From assembly GCA_963556195.1 (NCBI GenBank), contig OY744519.1:106799000-106862999 (forward strand): a stretch of DNA of 64,000 nt, read 5' to 3'. Shown in pieces: positions 43,130 to 55,500 of the stretch. Position 1 is the stretch's first letter. Each line of letters begins with the position of its first letter. The stretch is from Sepiola atlantica. Lineage: Eukaryota > Mollusca > Cephalopoda > Sepiida > Sepiolidae. Below the pieces are notes generated by a model. That model made no database searches and was not told the origin of the DNA. It saw nothing but the letters and a program-made list of their open reading frames with translations. The position numbers and the translations under genes were made by a program.

Positions 43130-44936
43130 GGTCAAAGACTACAAAATCACTAAACTCACCGAGGAAGAAGCAATAGAAGTGGAAAACATCAGAGACTTTA
43201 TGACCGAGAACAAAACAAAACTCTCATCCCTAAGGAACGAAAGCTTTAAGCAATTACAATTATAAACAGAAAAAGTAAACAGACTTTTCGCGTACATTCC
43301 AACAAATACTATCACAGACATAAACAACTTGATATGTGCAGGGGCAAAATCAATATGTATGAAAATAAAAAAAATTAAAAAGACTGTCCAAAAGATTGGA
43401 CTTACAAAGCCTGGATAGGAAATCAGACTGGAAACCTAGATTACAAAACTTCGAAAAGAAGCTAAAACCGTAAACAGGATGAACGAGAATAGGTAACGAT
43501 GGAAGAGGGGAAATTTGACTAGCAAGAAAAAGACTAAATAAGAAACATGAAGAACTAAAACAAAAAATAACAGCAAGAAAGACTGATACGGTACAGATAC
43601 AAGGCTGAACCGCGCGAACAGAACAGGACCTTTGGAAACAATGAAAGCCAGTTTTACAAAAACGTCAACGGAGAAAGAACAACAACAGAACAACCGAACC
43701 CGACACAGACAGATTTATGGAGCAAGATCTGGGAAAAGACTCAAAAGCACAATAAAAGTGGCAAATGGCTGAAAAACATGACAGATGAACTACAGTAAAT
43801 TGAAGAAGGAACAGAAACAGAAATTAATGAAGAAAGGATTAAGACAACCGTAAAGAAAATTGTAAACTGGAAAGCACCAGGGCACGCTGCAATACATGTA
43901 TACTGGTTTTAAAACATCACAACCTTACATGAAAGGCTAGCGCAGACACTGAGAGAATGTATCCACGAAACAGACGTACCAGAGTGGATGACTAAAGGAA
44001 GGACAACGGTAATACAAAAAGACACCAAATGGGAACGATTCCAAGCAACTACAGACCGATAACCTGTTTGCAAACAATTTGGAAAATCATAATGGCACGA
44101 TAGAGAGAACAAATCTACCAATCCCTGAACAATCGTAGGTTGCTCCTTGAGAAAGAAAAAGGATTCTAAAATGGGAAAAGGGGCGAATAATCTGCTATAC
44201 ATAGATCAAAAGATTCTGAAGGAGGTATAAAGAACATATCAATGGCATTGATTGACTACAAGAAAACATACAACAGAATCCCTCAAGCATAGATAATTCG
44301 AAGCTTAAAAATATACAAGATACCCGACAAGATTATTAATTTTATTAAGAAAGCAATGGAACATGGAGACTAGAACTGACAGCTGGAAGACAACACCTGA
44401 CTGTGATAAAAATACAGAGAGGCATTTTCCAAGGAGACACCCTATCACCATTACTATTTATCATAGCCATGATGTCACTCAGCTACATACTCAGGAAATG
44501 TGATGCCGGATACAAGTTTACAGACACAGGAGAAATAATAAACCACGTCCCGTACATGAACGACTTGAACTTATTTGCAACAAGCAAAAAAGAACTGGAA
44601 AACCTTATAAATACGACCAGAATATTCAGCCAAGAGATTCAAATAGTATTTGGAATGGAGAAGTGACCACTGCTAGAGATGAAAAGGGGATAACTGGAGA
44701 CAATATAGGGTATGGAACTGCCCAACCAGGAGGATATGAGGACGGTAGGCGAACAGGATGGCTATAAATATTTGGGAGGTTTGGAAACAGACACCATCAA
44801 ATCTACAGAAATGAAAAAGGAGATTGGAAAAAAATTACCGAGAAGAACAAAGAAACTCTTAGAAACGAAATTACTAATAAGATCATGTGGACCAGTAGTA
44901 GGTTGGACTAAAGAAGAACTCAGACACCTTGACTAG
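43130..44936 (+). pseudogene. Reverse transcriptase of the R4/Dong-like LINE
   Basis: Frames broken by stops encode ITCLQTIWK after an SNYRP block, ISMALIDYKKTYNRIP (RT motif A with its aspartate), KIQRGIFQGDTLSPLLFIIAM (motif B, 44405-44470) and HVPYMNDLNLFAT (motif C, about 44544-44583). Motif C normally has two adjacent aspartates; here the codon at 44559-44561 is AAC, giving Y-M-N-D. That alone would abolish catalysis. A thumb-like region with YKYLGGLETD follows. The protein would prime copying from a nick in target DNA. Confidence 0.8.
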
Positions 44937-45329
44937 AAGACCAGGAAATTGATGACCATGCGTAACGCACTATACTCAAAATACAATACGGACATACTCT
45001 ACATGAAAAGAAACGAAGAGGGGAGAGGGATGATAAGTATAGAAGACTTTGTGGACTACACAAAAAAAACAAATGGAGAAATACACAACCCAGAACCCAG
45101 AAAGGCTGATCATTGCAGCAAGTGACACCGTCCTAATGAACAACTCGAGAAGTACCGACACCAGAAAGAAAAAGACAAGAAAATAAAAGTGGGAAGAAAA
45201 AAGCCTCGTGGACGTTCTAAGAGAATGGTAAGAGAAATGACTCACCAACAATCCTGGTCGTGGCTAAGAAAAGGACACTTTATCAGAGAAACGGAATTTC
45301 TACTGACAGCTGCACAGAACAATGCAATT

Positions 45330-45935
45330 AGGGCAAACTAAATTAAAGCTAAAATAGATAAAAACCAGGAAAACAGTAAATGCATATTGTGAGCACAAAG
45401 AGACGAAACAGTAAAACATACAATACGTGAATGCAGCAAACTAGCCCTAAAAGAATACAGGAACAGACACAACTGCGTGAGTAAAGCATCCCGAACATGC
45501 GGACAAATGTTACAAACCTTAACCAGAGACAGTACTGGAAAACAAAAATCACAAAATCCTCTGGGACATGGAGGTGTAAACAGATAAACTAATACAAGCA
45601 AGGAGACCGGATGTCATAATAGTCAACAATAAGGAACAATGCTGCCAAGTCATAGATTTTGCCGTTCCAGCAGACCACAGAGTGAAGATCAAGGAAACAA
45701 AAAAACGACGCATAACCATGCAAACTGGCAGAGAAATAAAAGGGATATGGAGTATGAAGAAGTCAATATACTACTAATAATCGTAGGAGCACTAGGAACA
45801 ACCCCCAAAGAAATGGAGAAAAGACTGGGAGAAATTAGAATCGAAGGGATAATTGAGACCATACAAAGAACGGCAATGATAAAAATAGCTGCAATCTTAA
45901 GGAAAATCCTCGAATGTGGAAATCAACCCGCATAA
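45330..45935 (+). pseudogene. Restriction-like endonuclease domain of the R4/Dong-like LINE
   Basis: A zinc-knuckle-like CAQRDETVKHTIREC segment is followed, across a frameshift, by ARRPDVIIVN and then VIDFAVPADHRVKIKE. RPD plus D-x-A-V-P...K is the PD-(D/E)xK nuclease pattern of R2/R4 elements, which cuts the target. The tail IVGALGTTPKEMEKRL is also typical of the family. The last 98 codons (45639-45935) are open. Confidence 0.8.
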
Positions 45936-46402
45936 GCTATGAATCGTAACGAGTGACATGGATTTTACAACAGGAAGAAAACAAAACCACAGGAAGAACA
46001 CTACCACATGAACCCAAGGAACAGAAACTGCAAAAAACTTCATAAACTGACTACTGATACTTTACAAAATAGACATGAAGGGTCAAAGAGGATTGGAATA
46101 TCGAGGAGAGAGATCAATAATCAGACCTCCACTCGAATAGTGCGGAGAGTGTTTGGACCTTAGGTAAGCTTATTGCCACCCAGATCCCAGAAGAAACAAA
46201 CGATTTTTACCAATGAGAAATCAATATTAAGCAGCTGGTGCGATACCGCAAAGTCATTTGCAATGGTTGTCGAAAAGAAGTAGAGAGTACTAGAAATCTG
46301 AGGAGGTTTGTTGTCACTCAGACTCCAGGGAACCCTACCGGTTATTATCAATCAGCAATCACTTTACGGTTACTTGTGTGATAACTCCTCGTCTGTGCAA
46401 AT

Positions 46403-46632
<230 letters not shown>

Positions 46633-47139
46633 TGGAATATGTTTGTGTTTTTATTAAAGTGAGATAAATTATTTCGTTTCTTTTAAATTATTCTCAGATA
46701 TTACTTTGCTTATACAATTTTAATTTGCATACGTTATTATTCTTTTCTTTTTTTATTATTATTAGTTATTATACCGATTAATCCTTTTTTCTTGCACATA
46801 AAAATTAAAGTGCATACATCTTTATTGAAATAAATCGGACACACATACATTCACTTTTATTATATAGATGTTTGTTTCAAGTATTTCCAGTAGCTAACTT
46901 TTTCAAGTGATAGCGAGCTGAGGACAAATCCACCTAGTAATTTTATAAAAACTAATTCTTTTGTTGAATTTCTTGCAAAATTTTCCACTAGAACAGTTGT
47001 GTTTGATCTTGGTATAGGGCTTTGGTTTCCATTGAATCTTCGGATAGCGAGACAAATACACGACATCCATAATTTCCCAGGTAATGACTTTGTAGATGGA
47101 AAGGCAATAGCAAAAGAAAGAATGGCAAAATCTATTTAT
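46633..47139. other. Unassigned spacer
   Basis: AT-rich, nothing recognised; short frames on both strands overlap near 46.9-47.1 kb. Confidence 0.35.
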
Positions 47140-47290
47140 ACAATGTTCTCTCCCCCTGTAAAACATTCACAACAAAAACTCGTCTAACTATAACCACTGT
47201 CGATAAACCGTCTCCATGACACTCATTAACCCTTTACCTTGAGTAGCCTTTGGGCCTTGATAAGTGGTTATTCCTTAGTAAAAATAATAA
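47140..47290 (+). mobile_element. LINE family Z 3' end (short copy)
   Basis: CCCTGTAAAACATTCACAAC is followed after ~60 bp by TCATTAACCCTTTACC, GAGTAGCCTTTGGGCC and TTGATAAGTGG; the coding-derived part present in the copies at 7.1 and 48.2 kb is missing. Confidence 0.65.
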
Positions 47291-47722
47291 TAATTCATAT
47301 TTATTGAAAACTTGTTTAGACAACGGAAAATAAAGAGTTCATGATGAATGAGAGTTCAGAGAGTCCCAAGTAAGTTTTCAATGAAAAAGATGTTCTTTTG
47401 CGTGTAAGAAAAATGTAAGTAAAAATGTTCATTTCGGTTAGCGCCGTGTGAGTTTGTGTGTGCAAATTGTGTAAGCATTGTAGATGTGCGTGTATATTAG
47501 CTTGCCTCTGTTTTGTCAGTGAGAGATTGTGTTCTTATGAACTTGTTTGTTCGCGAGTTCGATAACCTGTGTGTATATGATGACACTGTGCGTACTGTAG
47601 TCCGTAAATGTCGAGCATTGCGTCTGCAGAGACTAGATTTTAAGGGTTTACTCGTGTGCGTCGGGACTGAAAGAAAGAAATAGAAAAGAGGAAGAGAAAC
47701 GCTTGGGTTTTATATTATGGGC
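47290..47722 (+). repeat. Interspersed repeat family C, copy 2
   Basis: Second copy of the ~500-bp GT-rich element at 31080-31620; it directly follows a LINE family Z end. Confidence 0.6.
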
Positions 47723-48059
47723 GACATTTCGGCAATGAATGTTCTCTCACCTAAAAACAACATTCGCTGCTGTTGATGCTATTTCCCATAATATTATTAC
47801 AATTAGTGCATCAATGCGCATCATATATTCGATTGGCTATGAACTCAGCATAGATTATTTAATAGTCATTGAAAAGATCCATAATTCTAATCATATCTGG
47901 GGAGGTGCTGCTGGGAGCACCTTCTCCTGCTATTACAGAGTACAGAATCGACTTCGAAATCTAGTGGGGGTATATATTCTCTTCCCTGTAGCCCAGTTCT
48001 CACCAAAGAGACGTTGCTAGCCTTTTTCTACTCTATCGTTATTTTCATGGTAGGTGCTC
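47723..48059. other. Unassigned; 93-codon frame without known domain
   Basis: The plus frame 47739-48020 has normal composition but no recognisable motif. It precedes a LINE 3' end and could be part of that element. Confidence 0.25.
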
Positions 48060-48416
48060 GACTGACCTCCAATCTCTTGTTCCTCCCTGTAAAACATTCA
48101 CAGCAAAAGCTTGTCTACCGTCAACCACTGTAAAGAATGTTGATTTCTTCCTCTGTGTACCTGAGACTAAACGAAACTATCATAAACAACGTTACTTTCA
48201 AAGTACTTTCAATCTGTGGAATACAATACTACGGGGCTGCTTCTCAGCTTAGTACAACATGGTCATTTTTAAGTTCAATGTTAGAAAATTCTTGTCGAAC
48301 TGCCACTTAAATTATCGAATTCTGACCACTTAACCCATCGTTTCCAATTCTCTCAAAAGTGTAATTCATTGCAAACTGACAATCTCATTAACACTTATCC
48401 TCGAGTGGCCTTCTGA
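48060..48416 (+). mobile_element. LINE family Z 3' end with RT C-terminus
   Basis: FQSTFNLWNTILRG followed by YNMVIFKFNVRKFL resembles the end of CR1/Jockey-group ORF2 and aligns with the copy at 7.2 kb. The 3' UTR ends CTTATCCTCGAGTGGCC, truncated sooner than the other copies. Confidence 0.65.
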
Positions 48417-48738
48417 CGTATGTCCAATCTAGAAAAGATACAGTTTTCTGATGATTCACTTTTTTTTTGTGAAACATTTTCCGAGATGTTGAGAATACTC
48501 CAAGCTGTGTTAACACAATTTCCACGTATGATATCCTGCACCTAAAGTTATATTTCTTCCTTTCTCGCCGAACACAAATTACCGTCAACGTCATCAGCTT
48601 CGTGTTAGCTTAATCATTCCAGGTAATAGTTTCGTTGATCACCTTTATACCCCACGTAATAAATAAAAAATGTTACAGTCAAGTTTGAAAGTAAAAGGCA
48701 ACCACACAAATCATTTTAGCCGCTCCATATAAAGTTAG

Positions 48739-49312
48739 GTATGTTCATATGTTTATTAATCTGAAACTAATTAACTGATCGGCATTAGTTGACGCAAGGG
48801 GTCAAATGTGGGCTATATTTACTTTAATTTAGTTTTATTCAAAGTAAGTAATAAAAAAAAATGGAAGCCTTCATGAAATTTTAGACACCTTCGTTTTTTT
48901 GTGAAATTCTAACAACAGATATAAGACATCAATTAATAAATATTTCACAATTCCAGTATTTTTAGTATTTTAAAGGTTTAGAGGACATAATATGAGCATA
49001 ACTTCTTATTTAAATATTTGAATCTTTCAGATTTCCATTGAATTTTATGCATAGTCATTTGGCATGAATTAAGCAAGATTCCATTAAGTTTACTTTCTTC
49101 TTAAGACGTCTCCAGCTCAAGCCTTACATTTTAGACATGTCCTGGAATCAAAATCAGGCAATGACTTTCGATCAAAATTAGAATAAAGAGTGTAAACATA
49201 AGGTTTAAATCATCATATCTTGATTTTAATCTTTGTAAGTGGACATAAAAGTAAAGCAAAACTTTTCCGTTCAGGGAATAAAATTCACCGTGACAGGTAT
49301 TCTTCTAGTATA
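48739..49312 (-). repeat. Interspersed repeat family B, copy 5
   Basis: Minus orientation: ATTAATCTGAAACTAATTAA end, CTGGAATCAAAATCAGGCAA, GTAAGTGGACATAAAAGT and a damaged start (ACCGTGACAGGTATTC). Confidence 0.75.
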
Positions 49313-49545
49313 TATACATACTTTGTATACTTTTCATCAAATGCCATCCTTTTTGTGATCGACGCCACCTTCCACCTGAATTTCCCTTTATAACTAAAAG
49401 CACTCTGAGCGACATCCATATATCTGTCTGTTATGTTACAAAACTTATCAAGAACTCTGATGCCAGAAAAGCAACTTATAACATTCCAATAATAGCGGTT
49501 CAATCGTTGCTTAAAGGAAAAATGCTTTTCATCACCTTTGAAAAC
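49313..49545. other. Unassigned; 72-codon minus frame
   Basis: The minus frame 49285-49503 is unrecognised. Confidence 0.25.
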
Positions 49546-49549
49546 TTCG

Positions 49550-50150
49550 TCAGTCTGACCAGTATTTAAAACTACTGGAGATCGGTGCTCTGCATCTCAG
49601 TACAGACCTATCTCCTATGCGTGAATTTGTGATAAATCAAGAAGTTATCAATCACCTCAGCAGAAACGGCCTACTCAGTAACAATCAATATGGAGTTCGT
49701 TCTGCAAGATAAACGGCTGATGGTCTGACTATAATACAACAGATGATCAGTGAATCTATATACGGGGCTTCGCTTCTAGAGTAATAGCTCTTGAAATTTC
49801 AAAGGCTTTTGATAGTGTATAGCATAAAGGTCTACTTCACAGGGTGTCTAGCAATGAAGTATCTAGAAATATCCCCCAGCCATCAAATCCTTTCTCTCTG
49901 ATAGGTTTATAAAAGTAGTTGTTGATCGGAAGAAGTCTGAAGCACATACTATCAATGCCGGAGTACCTCAGGGAATCATTCTGAGCTCAACTCTTTTTCT
50001 GATATTCAGCAATAATCTCACTAAACACCTTCTAAGATAATTCGTCAACATTTATGGAGATGACACAACCATCTATAGCAACATTTTGAAGGGCATTAAT
50101 GATCAAGATATTTATGATTCTCTATCTCCTGCACTTAAAACACAACATTA
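49550..50150 (+). pseudogene. Non-LTR retrotransposon reverse transcriptase relic
   Basis: Scattered frames encode ALEISKAFDSV (motif A), NAGVPQGIILSSTLFLI (motif B) and NIYGDDTTIYS (motif C with the DD pair, around 50048-50080). Stops interrupt between them. The sequence is of the CR1/Jockey/I type (AFDSVWHxGLL, VPQGSxLSPxLF, ADDTxIY). It is cut by a TA array at 50153. Confidence 0.8.

Positions 50151-50152
<2 letters not shown>

Positions 50153-50230
<78 letters not shown>
50153..50230. repeat. (TA)n microsatellite
   Basis: About 38 TA units inside or at the edge of the LINE relic. Confidence 0.97.
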
Positions 50231-50232
<2 letters not shown>

Positions 50233-50720
50233 TCACCGTACGCAATGTTTATCAGCTCTTTAGACTGAGATTGAAACCTGTTCGTTTTTCGATAGTCCAG
50301 GATTGTATCGTGATTCCCATCGGCTCACATCAGAAAGAGAAATATCAGAAATCAGAAAGTGCTCTATTCGTTTTTTATAAAAGGCTCTGCCTCATAGCTA
50401 ATGACTTTATTCCTACTGCCTACAAATGAAATTGGACAATGGCAGAATAATGATTTCTTTGGTAAATTATGCACAACGGTTACTGTTATGATATAAAAAT
50501 TATCCCCAAATCTCGTGCGATAAAAAATACGCCAGCCTCTAAGAATTGCTCGATCGAAATTTTGTGTAGTTTTCAGCAAATCTTATTTTGTCGCTAAGGA
50601 AAATTACGAATATATGCACATAACCTTTATACATAATGTTCTTAAAGTTTTATTTATTTATTACAGTTATGTTAAATAACGCTCAGTGCTTAGTGGTGGT
50701 TGTATTATTATAGATAGGCA
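50231..50720. other. Unassigned; possible LINE continuation
   Basis: NVYQLFRLRLKPVRF-like residues just right of the TA array may continue the relic; nothing further recognised. Confidence 0.3.
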
Positions 50721-50724
50721 GATA

Positions 50725-50737
50725 GTAGTAGTAGTTA

Positions 50738-50772
<35 letters not shown>
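50725..50772. repeat. (AGT)n microsatellite
   Basis: About 15 AGT units. Confidence 0.94.
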
Positions 50773-51435
50773 TAATGTTGGTGGTCCCTATATACTATCC
50801 TGTATGCCAACGATTTCTAAGCTAAATTTAATGTTATTATTTCACTTACCGATGTGTGTATGAACCATTATATACCCGTCGGATAACCAGGTTCTGAATC
50901 GTTTGTTGAGTTATCAAAAGTTTTACTAAAAAAAGGAAAAAAACAGTAATAGCAAAAAATCAGAGAGACGGGTTATTTGCGTGTGTATGAGAGAAAGGGG
51001 AAGACAGACAGTTAGATAGACGGATAGCACACCTCGCTACATAGTGTGCGCCAGCAACCTATTGTGGGGTAACCCCTAGACGGGCCTTCTCTGCTTGTAG
51101 TATCGCCGAAACAAAAAGAATTTCTGTTTGGAAGTGACGTGGTTTGGTTGATTTCCGTTTTGGGGTCACCTCTGACTAATTGGTGTAACTGAAACTTTTC
51201 TATTCAAACAACGGTCGTCATTATTTAACCATTATGAGTTAGTACAATTATATCCGATACTTTTAAAGGCTACAAGTGTGTATTATTAGTAGTAGTATAT
51301 GTAGTAGTGGTTATCGTAGTACTAGTTATAATAGTATTATTCTGTTTGGCGATCTTGTGATATATCCAACAGTTAAATTTAGTACTATTCACTCTGATAG
51401 ATTTGGAGCCTATAAATGTATATTAGTTTTTTAAG
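50773..51435. other. Unassigned spacer
   Basis: No gene recognised; AGT-rich patch near 51285-51340. Confidence 0.4.
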
Positions 51436-51439
51436 CATT

Positions 51440-51950
51440 ATCTGCAGCAGCAGAAACCCTAACGTCTAAGAGGTATGCTGTCGAGAACGTTAGTTCCTGG
51501 TAGTGCTACGCAAGATGGATTGGTCGGACATCCAGCTGTATTAAAGCCGCAACACGGCTAAAAGGACTCTACTGAAATCTAAAGAAGTATGTTTCAGAAT
51601 CCGCCGGCCTCTTGTCATTCTTGGGAATGCATCCGTGGACAATTTACGACTATCAAGAACTGTCAAACATCTATCGCAATGCATGGTGGGAATACAACCG
51701 TTGCGTTGGGGCATATTAAACCGCCACTCAATGCTTATAGGTGACGACCTTTTGACGCAATCCACTGGTCCTTGTTGACCTCAGTGTCAGGAGTAACTTG
51801 AAATCATTCAGGAGCATGACGTGGTCCAAATCTACGAAAAGGATCTTGATAAAAAGCAGTATATATCAGCATCTCCAGGTTCGAGTCTACATTCGAGCCC
51901 AACTCGCTTAGCAACAACAACAGCAACAACAACAGCAACACTCCTCTAAA
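51440..51950 (+). mobile_element. LINE-like family D, possible copy 2
   Basis: Its 3' end (CCAACTCGCTTAGCAACAAC plus AGC/AAC repeats, 51899-51940) matches the other two ends of this family. The body is of unknown coding origin. Confidence 0.4.
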
Positions 51951-52004
51951 GTCCAACACTTTTAATCCATGGTAGGGTCGGTGGCAATGTAGTAGTATCA
52001 TAGT

Positions 52005-52386
52005 TATTCGGCTAACAGGGATCTAGTAAAAATTCAGGAGGAGTCAGCATCAGGATCCGTCGTCTCTGGATTAGCATGTAACAAGCAAAGACGTTCCAGG
52101 GGCACAGCCAGAAATGAATGGAGTGAAAGTGGCAACGTTGCTTCTTCGCCATTCCTTTGTGTGTTCTAGACGAAACCTTCCCCGACTTCGAATGCAACTG
52201 TTGAGCCTTGCTGTTTTAGATGTTGGGGTACATAGCTGTAATCCCGCAAATTAACAAACAGCTACGACCAACGAGGAAGAACTTCATGCAGACCTAAGAC
52301 ACGATTTTCGTGAGCTCTATGCAGAAGTCTGACTTGCCTAACAAAGAAACAATCAAACAACCAAAAGCAACATCAGCAGCAGCAGC

Positions 52387-52442
<56 letters not shown>
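52005..52442 (+). mobile_element. LINE-like family D, copy 3, with (GCA)n(GTA)n tail
   Basis: Similar to 42180-42416 over ~200 bp and ending ACTTGCCTAACAAAGAAAC, then a trinucleotide array from 52374. Confidence 0.5.
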
Positions 52443-52443
<1 letters not shown>

Positions 52444-52604
52444 TTACGCTCCTAGGACATACCCCGTATCTCAACTGTGCTTTATGCCAAATTTGGTACA
52501 ATTCTTTCATGTACATTTGGAGACTATGTGATCAATGGAGGAAGTTAAGTTTGATTATAATAACCATTTTTACTGGCGTAAGTTCTTTTTGTTGTCAAAT
52601 TAAA

Positions 52605-52818
52605 AATAATGTGTGCACAGAAATTGCATCGATTAAAGCAATATAGAAAGGCCGAGACAGGCTCTACTCGAAACAATCACTTTTTTCGACCTAAAACGAG
52701 CGCTTTTAAAGCAACAGAGAGCCACAATCAGATGCCCATCAAAAGTAAGGAGCATTTGTTCGTAAGGAAATTGTCGAATAATGGCTCTATTAAGAATGCA
52801 ATAAAGGCTAAATAAAGA
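52605..52818 (+). other. Unrecognised basic 68-codon frame
   Basis: The frame is Lys/Ser/Asn-rich (MCAQKLHRLKQYRK start) and followed by AATAAAG. It lacks a known domain; coding status is uncertain. Confidence 0.2.
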
Positions 52819-53809
<991 letters not shown>

Positions 53810-53904
53810 TTACTTGTAAGTAGGTAGGAAACTTCCAGCAGAGTGCTCAATTAAATCAGTAAAGAGAATTAAGAACTTAATATTTATTCATTAAACCAGA
53901 AACT

Positions 53905-54000
53905 ACCACGACGGTTGAACCGGCGGTTTTGTACACTGAGGAATTGGATCCCAGGCACTCATCGGCAGCCGTCGAAATGGTTGGATAATTCAAACGTTTT
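53905..54000 (-). ncRNA. Hammerhead-like relic at the Penelope 3' end
   Basis: Minus strand has CCGATGA in place of CTGATGA, a long possible helix II, AAAACC in place of GAAAC, and ACCG/CGGT as helix III followed by T. Two core changes suggest a decayed ribozyme. The location matches the ribozyme-bearing terminal repeat of Penelope-like elements. Confidence 0.35.
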
Positions 54001-54352
54001 AATATCAAAATTAAAACTACGTGACACTCTTTTGATTGGATGCGCGTGTGTGCTATTAATTAATTATTTTTAAAAAAACTATAATTTAGAACTTTGATAA
54101 TGAATAATTGAGTAAATTAAAAAGTTAGTGATTTACCGGGTTTAATAATTACAAAAGGGGCTTTTTTTAATAAAAATATTTATGCATATATTTAAGGATG
54201 GTAATGGGGAAAATTAAGATGTATATCGAAGGATTAACACCTTACAGTAATATATATATATTAAAGTTTATGAAATTTATACAAATATTAAAAACTAAAA
54301 ACTTGTATTAAGGGGGTTAATTGGCGAAATCGTTTTACAAGATACTCAACGT

Positions 54353-54826
54353 TTAGTTGCTGGAAAGTTTAGTTAATTTTTGTGTTAATAGTTCTGTCGA
54401 GTTTATAAGTAAAACGCTTTTTCGGTGAATGCAACCTTTAAATAGTTCATCGCGCGCGTTTAAGCAATTCGTATTTGGATCATTTATGGCTTTAAAGATG
54501 TAAAATTTCTCAGAATCACATAAAAGACACCTGTTTAGTACAGGAAAGAAAGACGGTCGTTTCTCAATAATTTTCAACTTGATGTTGAAAGGTGTCCCTT
54601 TTCCTTTTAGTTCCCAGATCCGGTTGGCTAGGGCGCTTTTGGCTTTATCTTTATATTTAAATTTATACCTGTGTGTATACAGTCGTTTCTTGAATAAGCC
54701 TTTTTTCATGCCAATGTATTTTTCGATTTCCCTGTTGGGTCGGCTGATGACGGTCACCTCGTAAACAACGAAGTCGATCTTACAATTCCCTTCGAGGGGG
54801 GGGGGCAGTTGCTTTTGTTTTGGCAT
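54353..54826 (-). pseudogene. Penelope-like GIY-YIG endonuclease
   Basis: A 157-codon frame begins with a PPPLEGNCKIDFVVYEVTV block (the GIY strand is VVY), then KYIGMKKGLFKKRLYTH (YIG strand plus catalytic arginine and histidine), ALANRIWELKGKGTPFNIK, and a CLLCDSEKFYI segment with the conserved glutamate. The tail CIHRKSVLL matches the end of known Penelope endonucleases. It cuts the chromosome to start element insertion. The frame itself is intact, and the G run at 54798-54806 lies near its start. Confidence 0.83.
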
Positions 54827-55485
54827 GAACAGCCCGTCACTGGTTTTGGAATCGAATCTCTAAAAACTATTTTTCTTATGAAAGGCATGGTTGAATAACT
54901 TGTCTTTATGGTGTTTCTGTTGAATATTTTGTCTAAACTATGAGAGGTTGGGAAATGATTGTCTATTAATTTAAGGAAGAGATGACCAACCCTTGTCTTG
55001 ATGTTGTTGGAGAAGGGCGGTGAGAACCAGATCACGGATCTCGTTCTATTTCGGTGAATATGAATTTTTCCCCGAACCCGCTGTCGTGTAAAGCTTTGTT
55101 GTAATATGACGCTGTTCTATTAAAGATTTCGTGGCTGGAGGAAAGGTTGGAGATCCTTTGGCTGATATTCTTAATAAGATTTTTAAAAACGGCTGGTGGG
55201 TGGCAGGAGTCTTTGTTGATCTATTGCAGTGTTTCATTTGGTTAGTGGAAAGGTTGATGTGTTTTAGTTATATGGTTCAGTGTAGTGTCAAGAAAGTTTA
55301 AATGGTCTAAATTAGTTTTAATGGTTATTTTAAAGCCTAGATTATGGAACGTGTGTATCAGGTCTTTTCTTAGTTTACCGAGTGTATGCCCGTCTCTATA
55401 TAAGCCGAAGAAGTGGTCGGGGAACTTATTTGGAAGGGTGCTCGATATCTTATTAAGAATATCAACCAAAGGACTCAGCTCAGTG
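54754..55485 (-). pseudogene. Penelope-like reverse transcriptase, C-terminal part
   Basis: HFFGLYRDGHTLGKL (about 55375-55420) corresponds to the catalytic loop, which is LYRDD in active relatives; the second aspartate is replaced by glycine here. Next come TIKTNLDHLNFLDTTLN, then in a second frame the linker ending YYNKALHDSGFGE, and in a third frame IWFSPPFSNNIKTRVG and IFNRNTIKTSYSTMP, all standard blocks of Penelope-type RTs. At least two frameshifts separate the blocks. Confidence 0.8.
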
Positions 55486-55500
55486 TCAACACCCCGAGAA

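Larger units (their letters stand above)
43030..46402 (+). mobile_element. R4/Dong-like non-LTR retrotransposon
   Basis: One strand carries, in order, an ORF N-terminal linker (EEEAIEVENIRDF, then TKPG-EIRLET), reverse transcriptase, and a C-terminal PD-(D/E)xK endonuclease, then a 3' UTR ending in an (ATG)n(ATA)n array. This order (single ORF, RT before restriction-like endonuclease) marks the R2/R4 superfamily; Dong elements are known to sit in TAA repeats. Many stops and frameshifts show it is dead. Its 3' UTR recurs at 11142-11475. Confidence 0.82.
53850..55500 (-). mobile_element. Neptune-like Penelope element relic
   Basis: On the minus strand, from 55500 downward: the end of the RT palm, thumb-like WFSPPFSNN block, then a GIY-YIG endonuclease and a 3' region with a hammerhead-like stretch near 53.95 kb. 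The RT N-terminus is missing. Each part lies in a different frame, so the copy is dead. Similar sequence recurs at 60.2-60.9 kb. Confidence 0.8.

Noticed and set aside
44976..45601. Several minus-strand ORFs of 67-91 codons over the LINE
   Set aside because: They are shadows of the plus-strand LINE coding sequence.
48443..48500. CTGATGA...GTGAAACAT...ATGTT as a hammerhead
   Set aside because: Helix II can form only about two pairs without consuming the core G, and helix I does not pair.
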